Assembly: GCA_949358305.1 (NCBI GenBank)
Contig: CASHSZ010000030.1
Coordinates: 21,903 to 85,902 of the forward strand
Length of the DNA: 64,000 nt
Direction: 5' to 3'
DNA from: Strigamia acuminata
Lineage: Eukaryota; Arthropoda; Chilopoda; Geophilomorpha; Linotaeniidae
In this document: positions 1-9,496 of the stretch, in pieces
Layout of the letters: each line of letters starts with the position of its first letter
Numbering within the stretch: position 1 is the first letter of the stretch
Notes under the pieces: generated by a model
Told to the model about the DNA's origin: nothing
Databases searched by the model: none
The model's input: the letters and a program-made list of their open reading frames with translations, nothing else
Program-made: the position numbers and the translations under genes

Positions 1-1014
1 TTACGAATTTCAAGGTTGAATGGCATTGCATGTCACACTGCTTTGAAAAGAGTAGTACCAAAAGCTCTTATAGATCGAGCTGAGAAATGGTTTTATTCTA
101 AACAATTTCAAAACTGGAATCACTTTGTAGAGGAATTCATGACTGAATATGGGGAGTCAAGTGAAGACTTACTACAAATGTGGGATAATCTTTCTCAAAA
201 TAAAGGCGAAAGTCTTCGCTCTTATTTAAGAAGGACTGAGGATTTATTGGTCACTCTCCCTTATACAATGGGAGATGCAGCCATTGATCGTCAATTCCGA
301 CGTGGATTGACAGATTATTCAAAAAATGTTCTACTTTCAGTACGAGCACCTTATCCGGGTGGTTTCGCTGAATTAGCCAAATTTATGCGAGCCAATCAAA
401 TAAGGATTGACGAAAATTATAAAGCTTATCTACCAGCTGATGAAAAAGTTGCGTACGCTAAGCGACAGCAACGGAGAAAGGAATTAGCAAAAGACACACG
501 CTTTGCTAACACCCCTCTTTTGCAACCCCCAAAACGAGGAGATTTTTTGGCAGAGACTGCTAAGGAATCTAAAAAGGGATCGGATGGGAAAAATCCACAT
601 CCAACCCCTAAAGCTCACTTAGCCGAAGTGACTGAAATGGAAACTGCTTCTGAACCAGAGAAATCTGACTCGGAACCAGAAAGCGAGGCTGCAGCTGCTT
701 TATTAGCCCGTAATAACGCAGTAGCTCGAAAATTTGGACCAAAGATGGCGCCTAAAAACGTTACTTTTGGTTCACCAAAGACAGACGCGCTCAGTAGATC
801 GAAGTCGCCGACCCCTAAAAAGGACGAAGCCAAACGTTCAAGTTCGCCTTCGCCAAAAGTCGCGAAATCGCCTGCTACTGACCCGTGTAATATTTGTAAA
901 AAATTGGGACATTGGGCTAAAGAATGTCCTGATAGGAAATCGAGCAAAGACAAGATCATTGAGGAGTTCGAAAAATCGATGAAATCAATCGGCGAGCTTC
1001 TAAAAAACTTGTAA
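1..1014 (+). CDS. gag: Gag polyprotein of Ty3/Gypsy element (5' partial)
   Basis: The reading frame is open from base 1, so the true start lies upstream and the TTG near 16 is not a start. The first ~130 residues look like a retrotransposon Gag capsid, with a WxxL/YxxRTE-type region around 'SLRSYLRRTEDLL'. A charged Lys/Ser/Pro/Glu-rich linker follows. A single zinc knuckle (C-x2-C-x4-H-x4-C) sits at residues 296-309, counting from base 1. The protein packages element RNA into particles. The stop is the TAA at 1012-1014, three codons after a slippery heptamer. Gag and Pol therefore appear to be made from one message by -1 frameshifting. Confidence 0.85.
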   Translation, partial: LRISRLNGIACHTALKRVVPKALIDRAEKWFYSKQFQNWNHFVEEFMTEYGESSEDLLQMWDNLSQNKGESLRSYLRRTEDLLVTLPYTMGDAAIDRQFRRGLTDYSKNVLLSVRAPYPGGFAELAKFMRANQIRIDENYKAYLPADEKVAYAKRQQRRKELAKDTRFANTPLLQPPKRGDFLAETAKESKKGSDGKNPHPTPKAHLAEVTEMETASEPEKSDSEPESEAAAALLARNNAVARKFGPKMAPKNVTFGSPKTDALSRSKSPTPKKDEAKRSSSPSPKVAKSPATDPCNICKKLGHWAKECPDRKSSKDKIIEEFEKSMKSIGELLKNL

Positions 1015-1053
1015 GCGCGCATCCAGACGGTCTAGTGGATGCGACGCCTACCG
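1002..1053 (+). promoter_or_regulatory. Programmed -1 ribosomal frameshift signal (gag-pol)
   Basis: The heptamer A AAA AAC is at 1002-1008 in the correct gag phase (codons AAA at 1003, AAC at 1006). After a 9-nt spacer comes a perfect 7-bp stem, CGCATCC (1018-1024) with GGATGCG (1037-1043). Loop bases CGGT (1028-1031) can pair with ACCG (1050-1053), allowing an H-type pseudoknot. The pol frame is open from 963, so a -1 slip enters pol just before the gag stop. The arrangement matches known retroviral -1 sites; activity is inferred. Confidence 0.75.
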
Positions 1054-4000
1054 CCTCGGAAAATGAACTAACACCATCTCAGATTTTAGATGAATTTTTA
1101 AATACCCAGATTAAATTAGAATTAGAAAATAATTTAGTATTTCCAAAAATTGATGTTTCCAGTTTAAGGCTTGTGCTGCAAAATGAAAACATCACTGAAG
1201 AATTTTTTAAAGAAAAAGTTCAACAAATAAAAGTTGATTGGGAATCTAAAATAAAAGATGCTGTTACTTTACTAGATGGAAAAGCTAGGCCCACACCTGA
1301 AATTGTTGAAAGGTCAGGTAAAATTGATTTACCTGGTCTTGATGAATGCATTGAAAAATTAATGGCTACAACGCTAGTCACTAATGATTTATTGGACGAA
1401 TTACCATTGGATCCGCCAATAGAAATTAAGCCACCGCGACGTTTTAAATGCAAGTACGCGGACATACCAAACAGCAATGATTTGCCGACGATTCGATTGC
1501 AGACGGCAAACGGTATGATAACAGGGATGTTAGACTCTGGAGCTAATCGAAGCTTCATGGCCTACTCCGTAGTAATTTCGCTGAAACTGGAAGATGAAAT
1601 TCGACCAATAGGACCGGATGTGAGAGTTACGACTGCTTCAGAAGATGTAGTCCCTGAAGGGACTCTCCTACTTTCTTTTGCATGGACACACGGGATGTTA
1701 AGTCATCCATTCATAATTTTAAGAAATAAATATCCTATTATTTTATTAGGATGTGATTTCATGAATCGACTCAATATTCAACCAAATCCTAAGACCATGT
1801 CTTGGAATTTTGTCAAGTCTTTGAAAGAAGATTTACCTTTTGTTCCTCAAGCGATTCTTGATCGTTATCAAGAGTTTCTTGATCCACCCGAAGAAATCAT
1901 GAAACGCGACTTTATTAAAGCAAATCACATGAAAGCTGGTTCCGCCACTGCATGTCAAGCTAAAGTTGCCGATGAAGAAAATATAGTACAAAGACTTGTT
2001 AGCGACGCTAATTTGTCAATGGAAAATAATTTAATGCTTGAAAAAGTATTAAAGAAACATGAAAAGATTTTATCACGCCGACCAGGTAGAACACACCTCG
2101 TTAGGCATGAAATTAAACTGGACACTAAAGTTCCGATTAGAGTTCCGTTTAAAAGCGTAAATCCACAGAAACGTGAAATTATCCGTCAAATCTGTCAAGA
2201 TATGTTGGATAATGGGTACGTTGAACAAGCCACTGGAGACTATGGGATGCGAATAGTTCTAGTGATGCGTCCGGATTGTGATCCAAGACTCTGCATTGAT
2301 TTTAGACCACTCAATGCACATACATTATACGACCCTCCTCAAATGCCCAGCATTGAGGAAATCTTGCGAGAACTCGGAAGGTTTGAATGGGTCACAACAA
2401 TAGATTTGTCAAAAGGCTATTGGCAGATAGAGGTTCATCCGAACGACCGTGCTAAAACTGCATTTTGGAGCCCTTTGGGTCGACTACAATTTCGAGTCAT
2501 GCCCTTTGGTCTCGTAAATGCGCCGTCAACTTTCCAGAAGTTAATAGAAAAAATTTTGGGGGACGCCTATCGAAAATTTGCATGGGCATACCTCGATGAT
2601 ATAATCATTATATCTAAAAATTTTGAAGAACACATGATTCATCTGGAAGAAATTCTGAGTAAACTTGAAAATGCAAATCTTCATGTTCATCCAGAAAAAT
2701 CGAAATTTGGCAGAAAAGAATTAACTTTTCTTGGTTACAAGTTAAGTGTTCAAGGAGTTAGTGTCGACCCTAAAAAAGTCGCCGCCATTAAAGAAATGCC
2801 AGCTCCTTCAAATTTGAAAGAGTTGCAAAGGTTTTTGGGAATGGTGAACTTTTTTCACCGATTACTTAAAAATCTGGCAGTAATGACAGAACCTCTACGT
2901 CCTTTACTCAAAAAGGATGTGGAATTTATTTGGTCAGAAATTCATCAAGAAGCTTTTGATCAAATAAAAGATGCTTTAACGAATGCAGAAACAATGGCCA
3001 TGCCTGATTTGACAGAACCATTTATTGTGCATACCGACGCCAGCAGAAAAGGACTAGGCGCCGCGCTTATGCAAATGAGAGAAATCGATGATCAAAATAT
3101 CGAAGTGCCTTGTGTTTATGCCAGCAGAAGTTTACAACCTGCTGAGATAAATTACAGCGCCACAGAATTGGAGTGCCTAGCGGTAATCTGGGCATTACGT
3201 AAATTTCGACATTATTTGGAATTTACAACATTCATAGTAAGGACTGACCATCAAGCATTAAAATGGTTGATGCAGTTGGACGAACCTGCTGGAAGGTTAG
3301 CGCGTTGGCAAATGGAGCTAATGCGCTACTCTTTCGAAATACAATATATTAAAGGTCCACTAAATGTTTTAGCGGATGCTTTATCCAGATCACCGATTGA
3401 TAAACCAGAAAATCCTGAAGATGATGGAGATAATGACGAATTATTATCTTACTGTCCATCACCACAACGAAAATGGAAAATGGGAAAATTCCATGAGCTT
3501 CCTGTCTCCACATTAGAGGAAAAGGAAGATCATGAATTCGTCAACTATTGGACTAAAATTTATGACTCCTCTGAGGAATCAGATGACGTCATAAGAGCGC
3601 AAATTTCAAGGAAATTCCAAGTTCCTTCGTCAAATGTTTTAATAAAAGCATTTGTCGCCAAAATTGTAGAACGTCTTGATTGTGAACCTCCCACAAGGGA
3701 AGACATAATCAAGGCCCAAAAAGAAGATAAAGTTTGCCAATTGATGCGTAATTTTTTAAATTGTAATCAATTTCCGCCTGACGTCACAACGCGACTCCAG
3801 AGGAAACAATATAGAAAACACGCAACCACCTTCTTAATTGAAGATGACTTATTAATGCAATTTCATCCCACAATGTCTGATGAATTGGGGGAGGATGGGA
3901 GAGCACTCAAAGTTTTTGTACCTCAGACATTGAAGTATAAAATTATTTGGCTGATGCATGGCCACCCACTTTCTGGCCACCCAGGAATTGCAAGGACTCT

Positions 4001-4220
4001 TTATCGAGCACGCCGAATTTATACCTGGAAAGGCATGAAATCGGACATTACGAGATTCATTCGACATTGTGAGCGTTGTCAAGCTTGCAAACCTCGAACG
4101 AAAGGACAAATTGAAGCAGCGCAAATGGGTCCTTACAGCCCATTTGACTGTCTAAGTGTTGATTTGACCGGCCCAAAACCTCGGACGCGCAAAAACAACA
4201 CATATTTTAGTCATACTTGA
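1005..4220 (+). CDS. pol: Pol polyprotein: protease, reverse transcriptase, RNase H, N-terminal integrase
   Basis: Entered from gag by -1 frameshift; there is no ATG near the front. With residue 1 at 1035, an aspartic-protease LDSG motif has its Asp at 167. The reverse transcriptase YLDD motif is at 519-522, preceded by a conserved 'MPFGLVNAPSTFQ' block. RNase H follows with 'HTDAS' (Asp 668) and 'RTDHQAL'. The integrase zinc-binding H-H-C-C region and the first catalytic Asp ('SVDLTG') come last. The frame stops at 4218-4220 inside the integrase core, while the matching downstream integrase sequence continues in another frame from 4204. The encoded enzymes copy element RNA and insert the cDNA. 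Confidence 0.9.
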   Translation, partial: KLVSAHPDGLVDATPTASENELTPSQILDEFLNTQIKLELENNLVFPKIDVSSLRLVLQNENITEEFFKEKVQQIKVDWESKIKDAVTLLDGKARPTPEIVERSGKIDLPGLDECIEKLMATTLVTNDLLDELPLDPPIEIKPPRRFKCKYADIPNSNDLPTIRLQTANGMITGMLDSGANRSFMAYSVVISLKLEDEIRPIGPDVRVTTASEDVVPEGTLLLSFAWTHGMLSHPFIILRNKYPIILLGCDFMNRLNIQPNPKTMSWNFVKSLKEDLPFVPQAILDRYQEFLDPPEEIMKRDFIKANHMKAGSATACQAKVADEENIVQRLVSDANLSMENNLMLEKVLKKHEKILSRRPGRTHLVRHEIKLDTKVPIRVPFKSVNPQKREIIRQICQDMLDNGYVEQATGDYGMRIVLVMRPDCDPRLCIDFRPLNAHTLYDPPQMPSIEEILRELGRFEWVTTIDLSKGYWQIEVHPNDRAKTAFWSPLGRLQFRVMPFGLVNAPSTFQKLIEKILGDAYRKFAWAYLDDIIIISKNFEEHMIHLEEILSKLENANLHVHPEKSKFGRKELTFLGYKLSVQGVSVDPKKVAAIKEMPAPSNLKELQRFLGMVNFFHRLLKNLAVMTEPLRPLLKKDVEFIWSEIHQEAFDQIKDALTNAETMAMPDLTEPFIVHTDASRKGLGAALMQMREIDDQNIEVPCVYASRSLQPAEINYSATELECLAVIWALRKFRHYLEFTTFIVRTDHQALKWLMQLDEPAGRLARWQMELMRYSFEIQYIKGPLNVLADALSRSPIDKPENPEDDGDNDELLSYCPSPQRKWKMGKFHELPVSTLEEKEDHEFVNYWTKIYDSSEESDDVIRAQISRKFQVPSSNVLIKAFVAKIVERLDCEPPTREDIIKAQKEDKVCQLMRNFLNCNQFPPDVTTRLQRKQYRKHATTFLIEDDLLMQFHPTMSDELGEDGRALKVFVPQTLKYKIIWLMHGHPLSGHPGIARTLYRARRIYTWKGMKSDITRFIRHCERCQACKPRTKGQIEAAQMGPYSPFDCLSVDLTGPKPRTRKNNTYFSHT

Positions 4221-5481
4221 TGTGGCAACTCATTGGCCAGAATTATATCCAATGTGTAACCCCACTGCTGGAAAAGTAGCAAATTGCATTTATCACCTTT
4301 CCATGAGCATGGGATTCCCTCGTAAAATTATTTCTGACAACGGCCCGCAATTTCGTGCCCAAGTCTTTAAAAAATTTTGTGAAAAGTTCAAGATGGTTCC
4401 AACACCAACTTCAACGTATCACCCACAAGCTAACCCGGTTGAAAGGGTTAACCGTGACATCAAATATTTGGTTGCAATTTATTCATCTGTTCATTCCAAA
4501 TGGGACGAATATTTGCGTGAATTTGCATTTAGTTTGAGAACTACGGTGACGAGAGGAAGAGACTTCTCTCCCGCATTTCTTAACTTTTTTCGCGAACTCA
4601 GAGTACCTTGGGATCCAAGAATACCTGAAGGAATTTTGGTCGTAGATCCAAAAAACCCACATTTATACGTGCAAAAATTAGAAGCCGTTATCGCCGAAAC
4701 ATATCAGCACATGATGTCGCACGTGTTAGATTTGCGTAGACGAGTTAATCTTAAAAAAGAAGGTGAGAAGTTCTCCAATTTTAAATTAAACGATTTAGTT
4801 TGGAGAGATTCTCATGTTTTGTCGAGCGCTGCCCGCGGCATTGCAGCTGGCATCGCTGATAAAAGAACAGGACCTTATGTAATAACCAAAGTATTACAGG
4901 GAGGTTCAGTAGAATTGAGAAAGCTAGAAAATAACGAAATATTTCCAGCTGTCCATTCGTCTGAATTAACTCCGTATTTCCCGAGTTTCGACCAGGAAGT
5001 ATGGTTAGAAGGCGAAGAAGTCGGTCAAAAGACTGAAAATATAATTAATACGTTAGATGACGATGAATTAAAGAAAATACCTGTCGATAATTCATCCAAA
5101 CCACAAATGGAGTCAGACCTCGTGAATAACGACGTTGAACTTCGTGACAGTTTCAAAAAGCTTGAAATTGCTAAAAAAATAAATAAAAAGGTGTTTTTAG
5201 AAAAGAAACAAAAAACATCTGAAATAAAAGACTCATCTGACTCAGTCTCCGATGACAATGGAGACGGCGATTTAAATACAATAAATCCCTCGCCGACAAA
5301 GAGATATAATCTTCGGACTCGTAAACCGAGAGGAAAAAACAACATGTGTCTTCTCCCCTCGATAACCTCGAGATCCAGGGATCAGCCGTATGACGTAAGG
5401 AGCAATTCCTCAAGCCATACTCAAACCAATCAAACAGTAAGATTGGATGACGTCACTAACAGCGACGTTACCCAAACGTAA
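4204..5481 (+). CDS. Integrase core and C-terminal part of Pol, out of frame with upstream pol
   Basis: From 4204 this frame resumes the integrase core exactly where the upstream frame loses it. The second catalytic Asp lies in 'SDNGPQF' and the Glu in 'NPVERVNR', with the conserved 'YHPQ' between them. A chromodomain-less tail follows, ending in a charged Ser/Asp-rich stretch and a 'YNLRTRK' patch. A net +1 frame change (one extra base or two missing) near 4200-4204, in an AT-rich run, separates it from the DDE first Asp. A mutation in this copy is the simplest explanation. A sequencing error or a second recoding site is possible but unsupported. Confidence 0.85.
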   Translation: MLVILDVATHWPELYPMCNPTAGKVANCIYHLSMSMGFPRKIISDNGPQFRAQVFKKFCEKFKMVPTPTSTYHPQANPVERVNRDIKYLVAIYSSVHSKWDEYLREFAFSLRTTVTRGRDFSPAFLNFFRELRVPWDPRIPEGILVVDPKNPHLYVQKLEAVIAETYQHMMSHVLDLRRRVNLKKEGEKFSNFKLNDLVWRDSHVLSSAARGIAAGIADKRTGPYVITKVLQGGSVELRKLENNEIFPAVHSSELTPYFPSFDQEVWLEGEEVGQKTENIINTLDDDELKKIPVDNSSKPQMESDLVNNDVELRDSFKKLEIAKKINKKVFLEKKQKTSEIKDSSDSVSDDNGDGDLNTINPSPTKRYNLRTRKPRGKNNMCLLPSITSRSRDQPYDVRSNSSSHTQTNQTVRLDDVTNSDVTQT

Positions 5482-5691
5482 CTTCCGGTATTTGAACTGA
5501 TCACTTCGCGTCTGAGTTCACTTCGATCTCACACGTGTGCTAAGTGCTCATCCCCAAAAAACCAAAAGCGAAACAACTGGATTATTTCAACGGGATTCTT
5601 CAATTGTAAGTAGTTTTTTCTTTGGAATTTTCCAAGGAAAAACTAATAAATTAATTTTCGTTTTTCTTTTCCATTTGGATTAGTCGTTCAA
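5482..5691 (+). other. Leader of the third ORF with a small 5'-UTR intron
   Basis: There is no ORF here. A strong donor (GTAAGT) at 5606 and a pyrimidine-rich acceptor ending at 5683 define a 78-nt intron just before the ATG at 5692. The pol tail immediately upstream contains a TGACGTCA-type (CRE-like) site near 5448. Whether the leader is started locally or comes from an element-wide spliced RNA cannot be told from sequence. Confidence 0.5.
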
Positions 5692-8529
5692 ATGGAAGGA
5701 GAGGAACCGAAAGAAGGAAGCGAAGCCGGCGCCAACAGCCTCGAATTAGAAACAAATTCGACGCTGCTTGGTTCCGCAAACACTTCGAATGCATCCGTGG
5801 ATGTCACCGAAGAGTCCGCCGAAGCGTCCGCTGAAGCTCAAGCCGCTCTAGCCGACGCTGCTGCCCGTTTGCCAGTCACGCCGTCTCAGCCCCGACTTCG
5901 AGGAGGCCTATTCGCCGATCCAAACGGCGAAACTCGTGCACAGAGACACGACCGGGTAAATAATTTAAAATAAAATTACCTTTCAGTCATGAAAAGTAAT
6001 TAAAAGTGCATTTTCACTCCGAAAAAGCAAAAAGTTCGTTGGTAACGCCTTCGCAAGAAGACGCCGCCATTATTATCATCAGATGGCGCTGTGTCTCATT
6101 TTTGAGGCGTTGCTACGGTAACGCTCCAAACACTGAAACATAGCCGTCGGAAACAACGTTTTTTACGATTTTTCAAATATTTTGAAAAAATTTAATGAAT
6201 CTAAACTGTCGAATGAAATCTCACCCGTGATTTTATTCACTGAAAATTCGGAAATAATTATTTTACACGAAAAAATGGATTTTAATTATTTCTTCGAATA
6301 TTTTTACAGATTATCCAGCTTCGGGAGACGCATCTCGAACTACACCCCGATGTTCCGACCGCTCCTGGTGTCTGGCGACACGCATTGCCGCCAGAAATCA
6401 TAAAGTCGAAAGGACGACTGACGTTTTGGGCGGCCCGACACAAATTCTCCAAGGCCTTAAACAAGCGATGGGGAACGAAGTTTCGGATCGCCTATTTAAT
6501 CGATGGATTCGGTCATCGCGACGCCCTCGAGTGGGCAATGAAGCGCGACACCTTCGGACCACTGCGAAACGTGTTGCTCGACTTCGCCTTCACAGTGATC
6601 GCACAAGAAACGCGAGACCATCGCCGTTACTTCAACGCTCCTGCGTGGGAGCGTCGACAGATTTTGGAGGACATTTTCCAACGCTTGGATCAAACCAAGG
6701 CCGAGGTTGTACGCCTCTACAACGAATCTTTCCGTGTAACAACGGACGGAAAGAAACGTTGGGTGCCGACATGCCAGTCGGAGATGCATCAACTAGCCAT
6801 GGGCGGATGTTTCCATGCAGATTTCGTGCCGAACCCGTATCCAGAGCCTGAGCCCCGGGTACAGGTCGCTTCCACCATCCACGTGGTGCCACCGCGCTCC
6901 ACGTCGAGGTCACGATCATCGAGGTCGCCCTACAGTGGCCGTCGCTCCTCCCCAACACAGTCGTCGGGGGAAGGCGCCATTGGAGGGTTACCTCCACTCC
7001 AGAAGGCTCGTCATCGCTCACATCACCGACGCGAGCCGACGCCGCCGAAAAGACATTCGAAGTCCGTATCGAGACCCACATCCCGAAGCCGACCTCGAGT
7101 GCAATCGCGTCAATCTTCCACGAGGAGTTCACTCTCGTCGCGTGAAGAACGATCCAACGCTTCACAGCTTACCGCTTCCTCCTCCGGCCGGATTGACTGG
7201 TCGGACGAGATAGCGAAGGAAGATCAACGCATCGCCGCATTGCAAGCCGGTCAGGGAGACGTTAACACCTCTTTGCCGTTCGCTTGCCGTCCAGTCACCA
7301 GCGACATGCGACCAGATCCATCGGTGCCCGTGCCACAAGTGACATCGGTCATCCGTTTTGAGGGATACGTCTCTCACGAACCATTTCCCGCACAGGAGTG
7401 CGCTGATCTCTGGAGGCGATTCTCATCGTTTCCCGAGACAGCCCAAACGATGTACCTCGCGCATCTGGACGAATACCAACTCGCTCAGATCCGCGAAGGT
7501 GAGAAGGAATGGCAATGGCTTGCGCGAGAGCTTACGTCGTGCAAGTCCGACAAGCAACTGCAACGGACGCTGCAGAAGATGAACAGGAAGTTGTCGGAGG
7601 GACTTCTTCGAATCCTGTTCCAAGGAGTCTTTCCCGACCCACAGATTGCTCTGGCCGCCGCCACTCGATTGTGGACCGTGCCGCTAGGGCTTCCACGAGC
7701 CTTGCTGGACGATTGGGAGTCAGTTCGCCCCGATCCTCCAACGATGCTCGCCGAATTGACGCAACAAGCCGAGGCGACTGGCGAAACTCCGGCTGGATCC
7801 GCCATTCGACTACGGCAGGAATGGGCTGCGCTGAAGCAGCGACGCACAGCAGAACGAGCCACCGCCCGTCCCGCTGGCGCACCACCGTCATCCGCAGCTC
7901 CACTCCACGCTGCCATCACGGCAACGTCGAGTGTTTCCCGTGCGACCGAGGCACCGAGTTGCAACATCTCGTCTCCGATGGAATGGCTCGACAGCGACGA
8001 TCGCGAGTTCGTCGTGCCTGTGGCCTGCGGTGCCAGACCAAAGACGCGCACCCCGGCTTTACGCAGATCCAGATCCCTCTCGATCTGCAAGAAGTCGCCG
8101 CCACCGCCGCCTCCTCCAAAGGATTCGCCGCCAAGAGATAGGGGATCGAGTATGGCCACCCACCTCACCGCCTATCAACGTTTGCGCTCATTATACGCCT
8201 TTTGCTACATAACGAGCGCAACGAAAACGATTCTCCAGAACAGCGAGGATTTATGCAACCGAGTCCTCGCGTGGCTGGAAAACCACATCAAGGAACAGCA
8301 GCCGTGGATCCTGCATCAACGCCTGGTGTTCGCTCGAATTACGCCTCAAGACCCGCAGGAGTACTTCGAGATGGGTTTTGGACGAAGGGATGGTGTGGAC
8401 CGCATCAAGCAAGTGTGGCTCCACATCAACCCTGGCTTCCGGTCAGGACCAAACGCCGGCCGACCTTTGTGCACCGTCACCGAGCACAAAGATCCAAACG
8501 ATCATTCGACGGACATGTTGCCGAAATAA
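5692..8529 (+). CDS. Spliced third ORF of the element, unknown function
   Basis: Two exons, 5692-5955 and 6310-8529, join in phase 0 across an intron with GT at 5956 and TTTACAG at 6303-6309. The product is 827 aa. The N-terminus is acidic and Ala/Ser/Glu-rich. The middle (about residues 100-260) is folded-looking and Trp/Arg/Phe-rich. An Arg/Ser-rich stretch ('RSTSRSRSSRSPYS'), an alpha-helical domain with many Leu/Arg, a Pro-rich run and a final helical domain follow. No membrane segment or signal peptide is visible, so it does not look like an envelope protein. I recognise no family. GC content is far above that of pol, which suggests a different origin or different selection. AATAAA signals follow at 8583 and 8593. 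Confidence 0.65.
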
Positions 8530-8687
8530 TTAGGGAACACGCCCGTTTATTAAAAATGATTCCTTTTTTATTTTTATATTGTAATAAAAAAGAATAAATA
8601 TATATCCTGTTCCATTTTACTTTGAAACCTTGTGTATTTATTCCTATACTTACCTGTCTCTTTTTGGAAAAGAATAAGATTCTTTCT

Positions 8688-8703
8688 TAAAAGGGGGGGG
8701 AAG
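8688..8703 (+). other. Polypurine tract before the LTR
   Basis: A purine run ending in eight Gs and AAG directly precedes a TGTGGTG start. LTR retrotransposons prime plus-strand DNA synthesis from such a tract immediately upstream of the 3' LTR. Confidence 0.65.
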
Positions 8704-8805
8704 TGTGGTGACCTCAAATATTCCTATTTGAGTGCGCACCATATTTCCAAATTGTCTTATAAACATATTCAACAAACTTATATGTTTTGTTTCAATGTAA
8801 ATTGA

Positions 8806-8866
8806 AATAAAACATACATTAATAAAATATAAAACAAGACACAATATTACCCAAATAATATTGTGT
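8806..8866 (+). promoter_or_regulatory. Poly(A) signal plus hairpin in the LTR
   Basis: AATAAA at 8806-8811 is followed by a perfect 10-bp inverted repeat, ACACAATATT (8839-8848) with AATATTGTGT (8857-8866), and an 8-nt loop. This resembles the hairpin next to the polyadenylation site in some retroviral R regions. The role is inferred. Confidence 0.4.
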
Positions 8867-9241
8867 TTTGCAGCAAGTTTTGGCCCAGCAACAGCGTCAA
8901 CCAATCGCGCTGCAGCGTGCATTGCTTTGATGATGCTGCTAGGCGTGTGCCTGGGCGGAGCATCCCTTCCCCTCGCGCGTGCCCGGCTCGATTGTTGCAC
9001 ACGACCCGAAGGCGGCCGTGTGTGATCTTCATGCAACTCGTCATCTGCGCAGCTTTTCTGAGCAGATTTAGAAGTGAGCCAAACGGTTTTGGCCCACTCT
9101 TCCCGCACTCTTGATTCCACCTCCAAACTGTTCACAACCGTGTCAAACTTCTGCCAAAACTGCAAAGTGTGATCTGTGATTCTTGGACGAATTGAGTTTC
9201 ATCGCTGGTCTGTACCCACTGTACGGAATAGCAACTTTCTA

Positions 9242-9496
9242 GCTTGAATTACTACGAGTAATTTAAGCCATTTCTGTGTGTGAAACTAACATCGAGTTTA
9301 CTCTGTTAGTTTGAAGGCTTTGTGTCGAGTTTAACTCCACAAGGCGAATTGTGTTAAGACGGATTGTTACGTCGAGCTTGCTCCGTAATAATCAAATCGC
9401 TGTGTGCAAGACGTATTCTCGTGTTGAGCTTGCTCCGCGAGGATTTTTAGTATATTTTAGCAAAGTATTTTAGCGTCGAGTTTACTCCGCTAAAAT
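9242..9496 (+). promoter_or_regulatory. Array of six RNA stem-loops, five sharing a bulge and apical loop
   Basis: Five hairpins at 9283-9312, 9317-9345, 9362-9393, 9415-9444 and 9467-9496 each have an 8-10 bp stem. A 5'-side 2-nt bulge (TC, once TT), an apical GAG/CTC stem and a YTTR loop (TTTAA in the second) follow in every one. The five long stems differ in sequence but each pairs with itself, and the fifth is a perfect 9 bp. A sixth hairpin at 9242-9268 (12 bp, loop ACG) leads the array. All five non-Watson-Crick pairs in the six stems are G-U when read on the plus strand. That points to a structure selected in plus-strand RNA, probably the element's 5' leader. Confidence 0.7.

Noticed and set aside
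6426-8212. Several long Arg/Ser-rich ORFs in other frames and on the minus strand
   Set aside because: They are shadows of the GC-rich third ORF; the 5692-8529 frame is the only one supported by splice phases and length.
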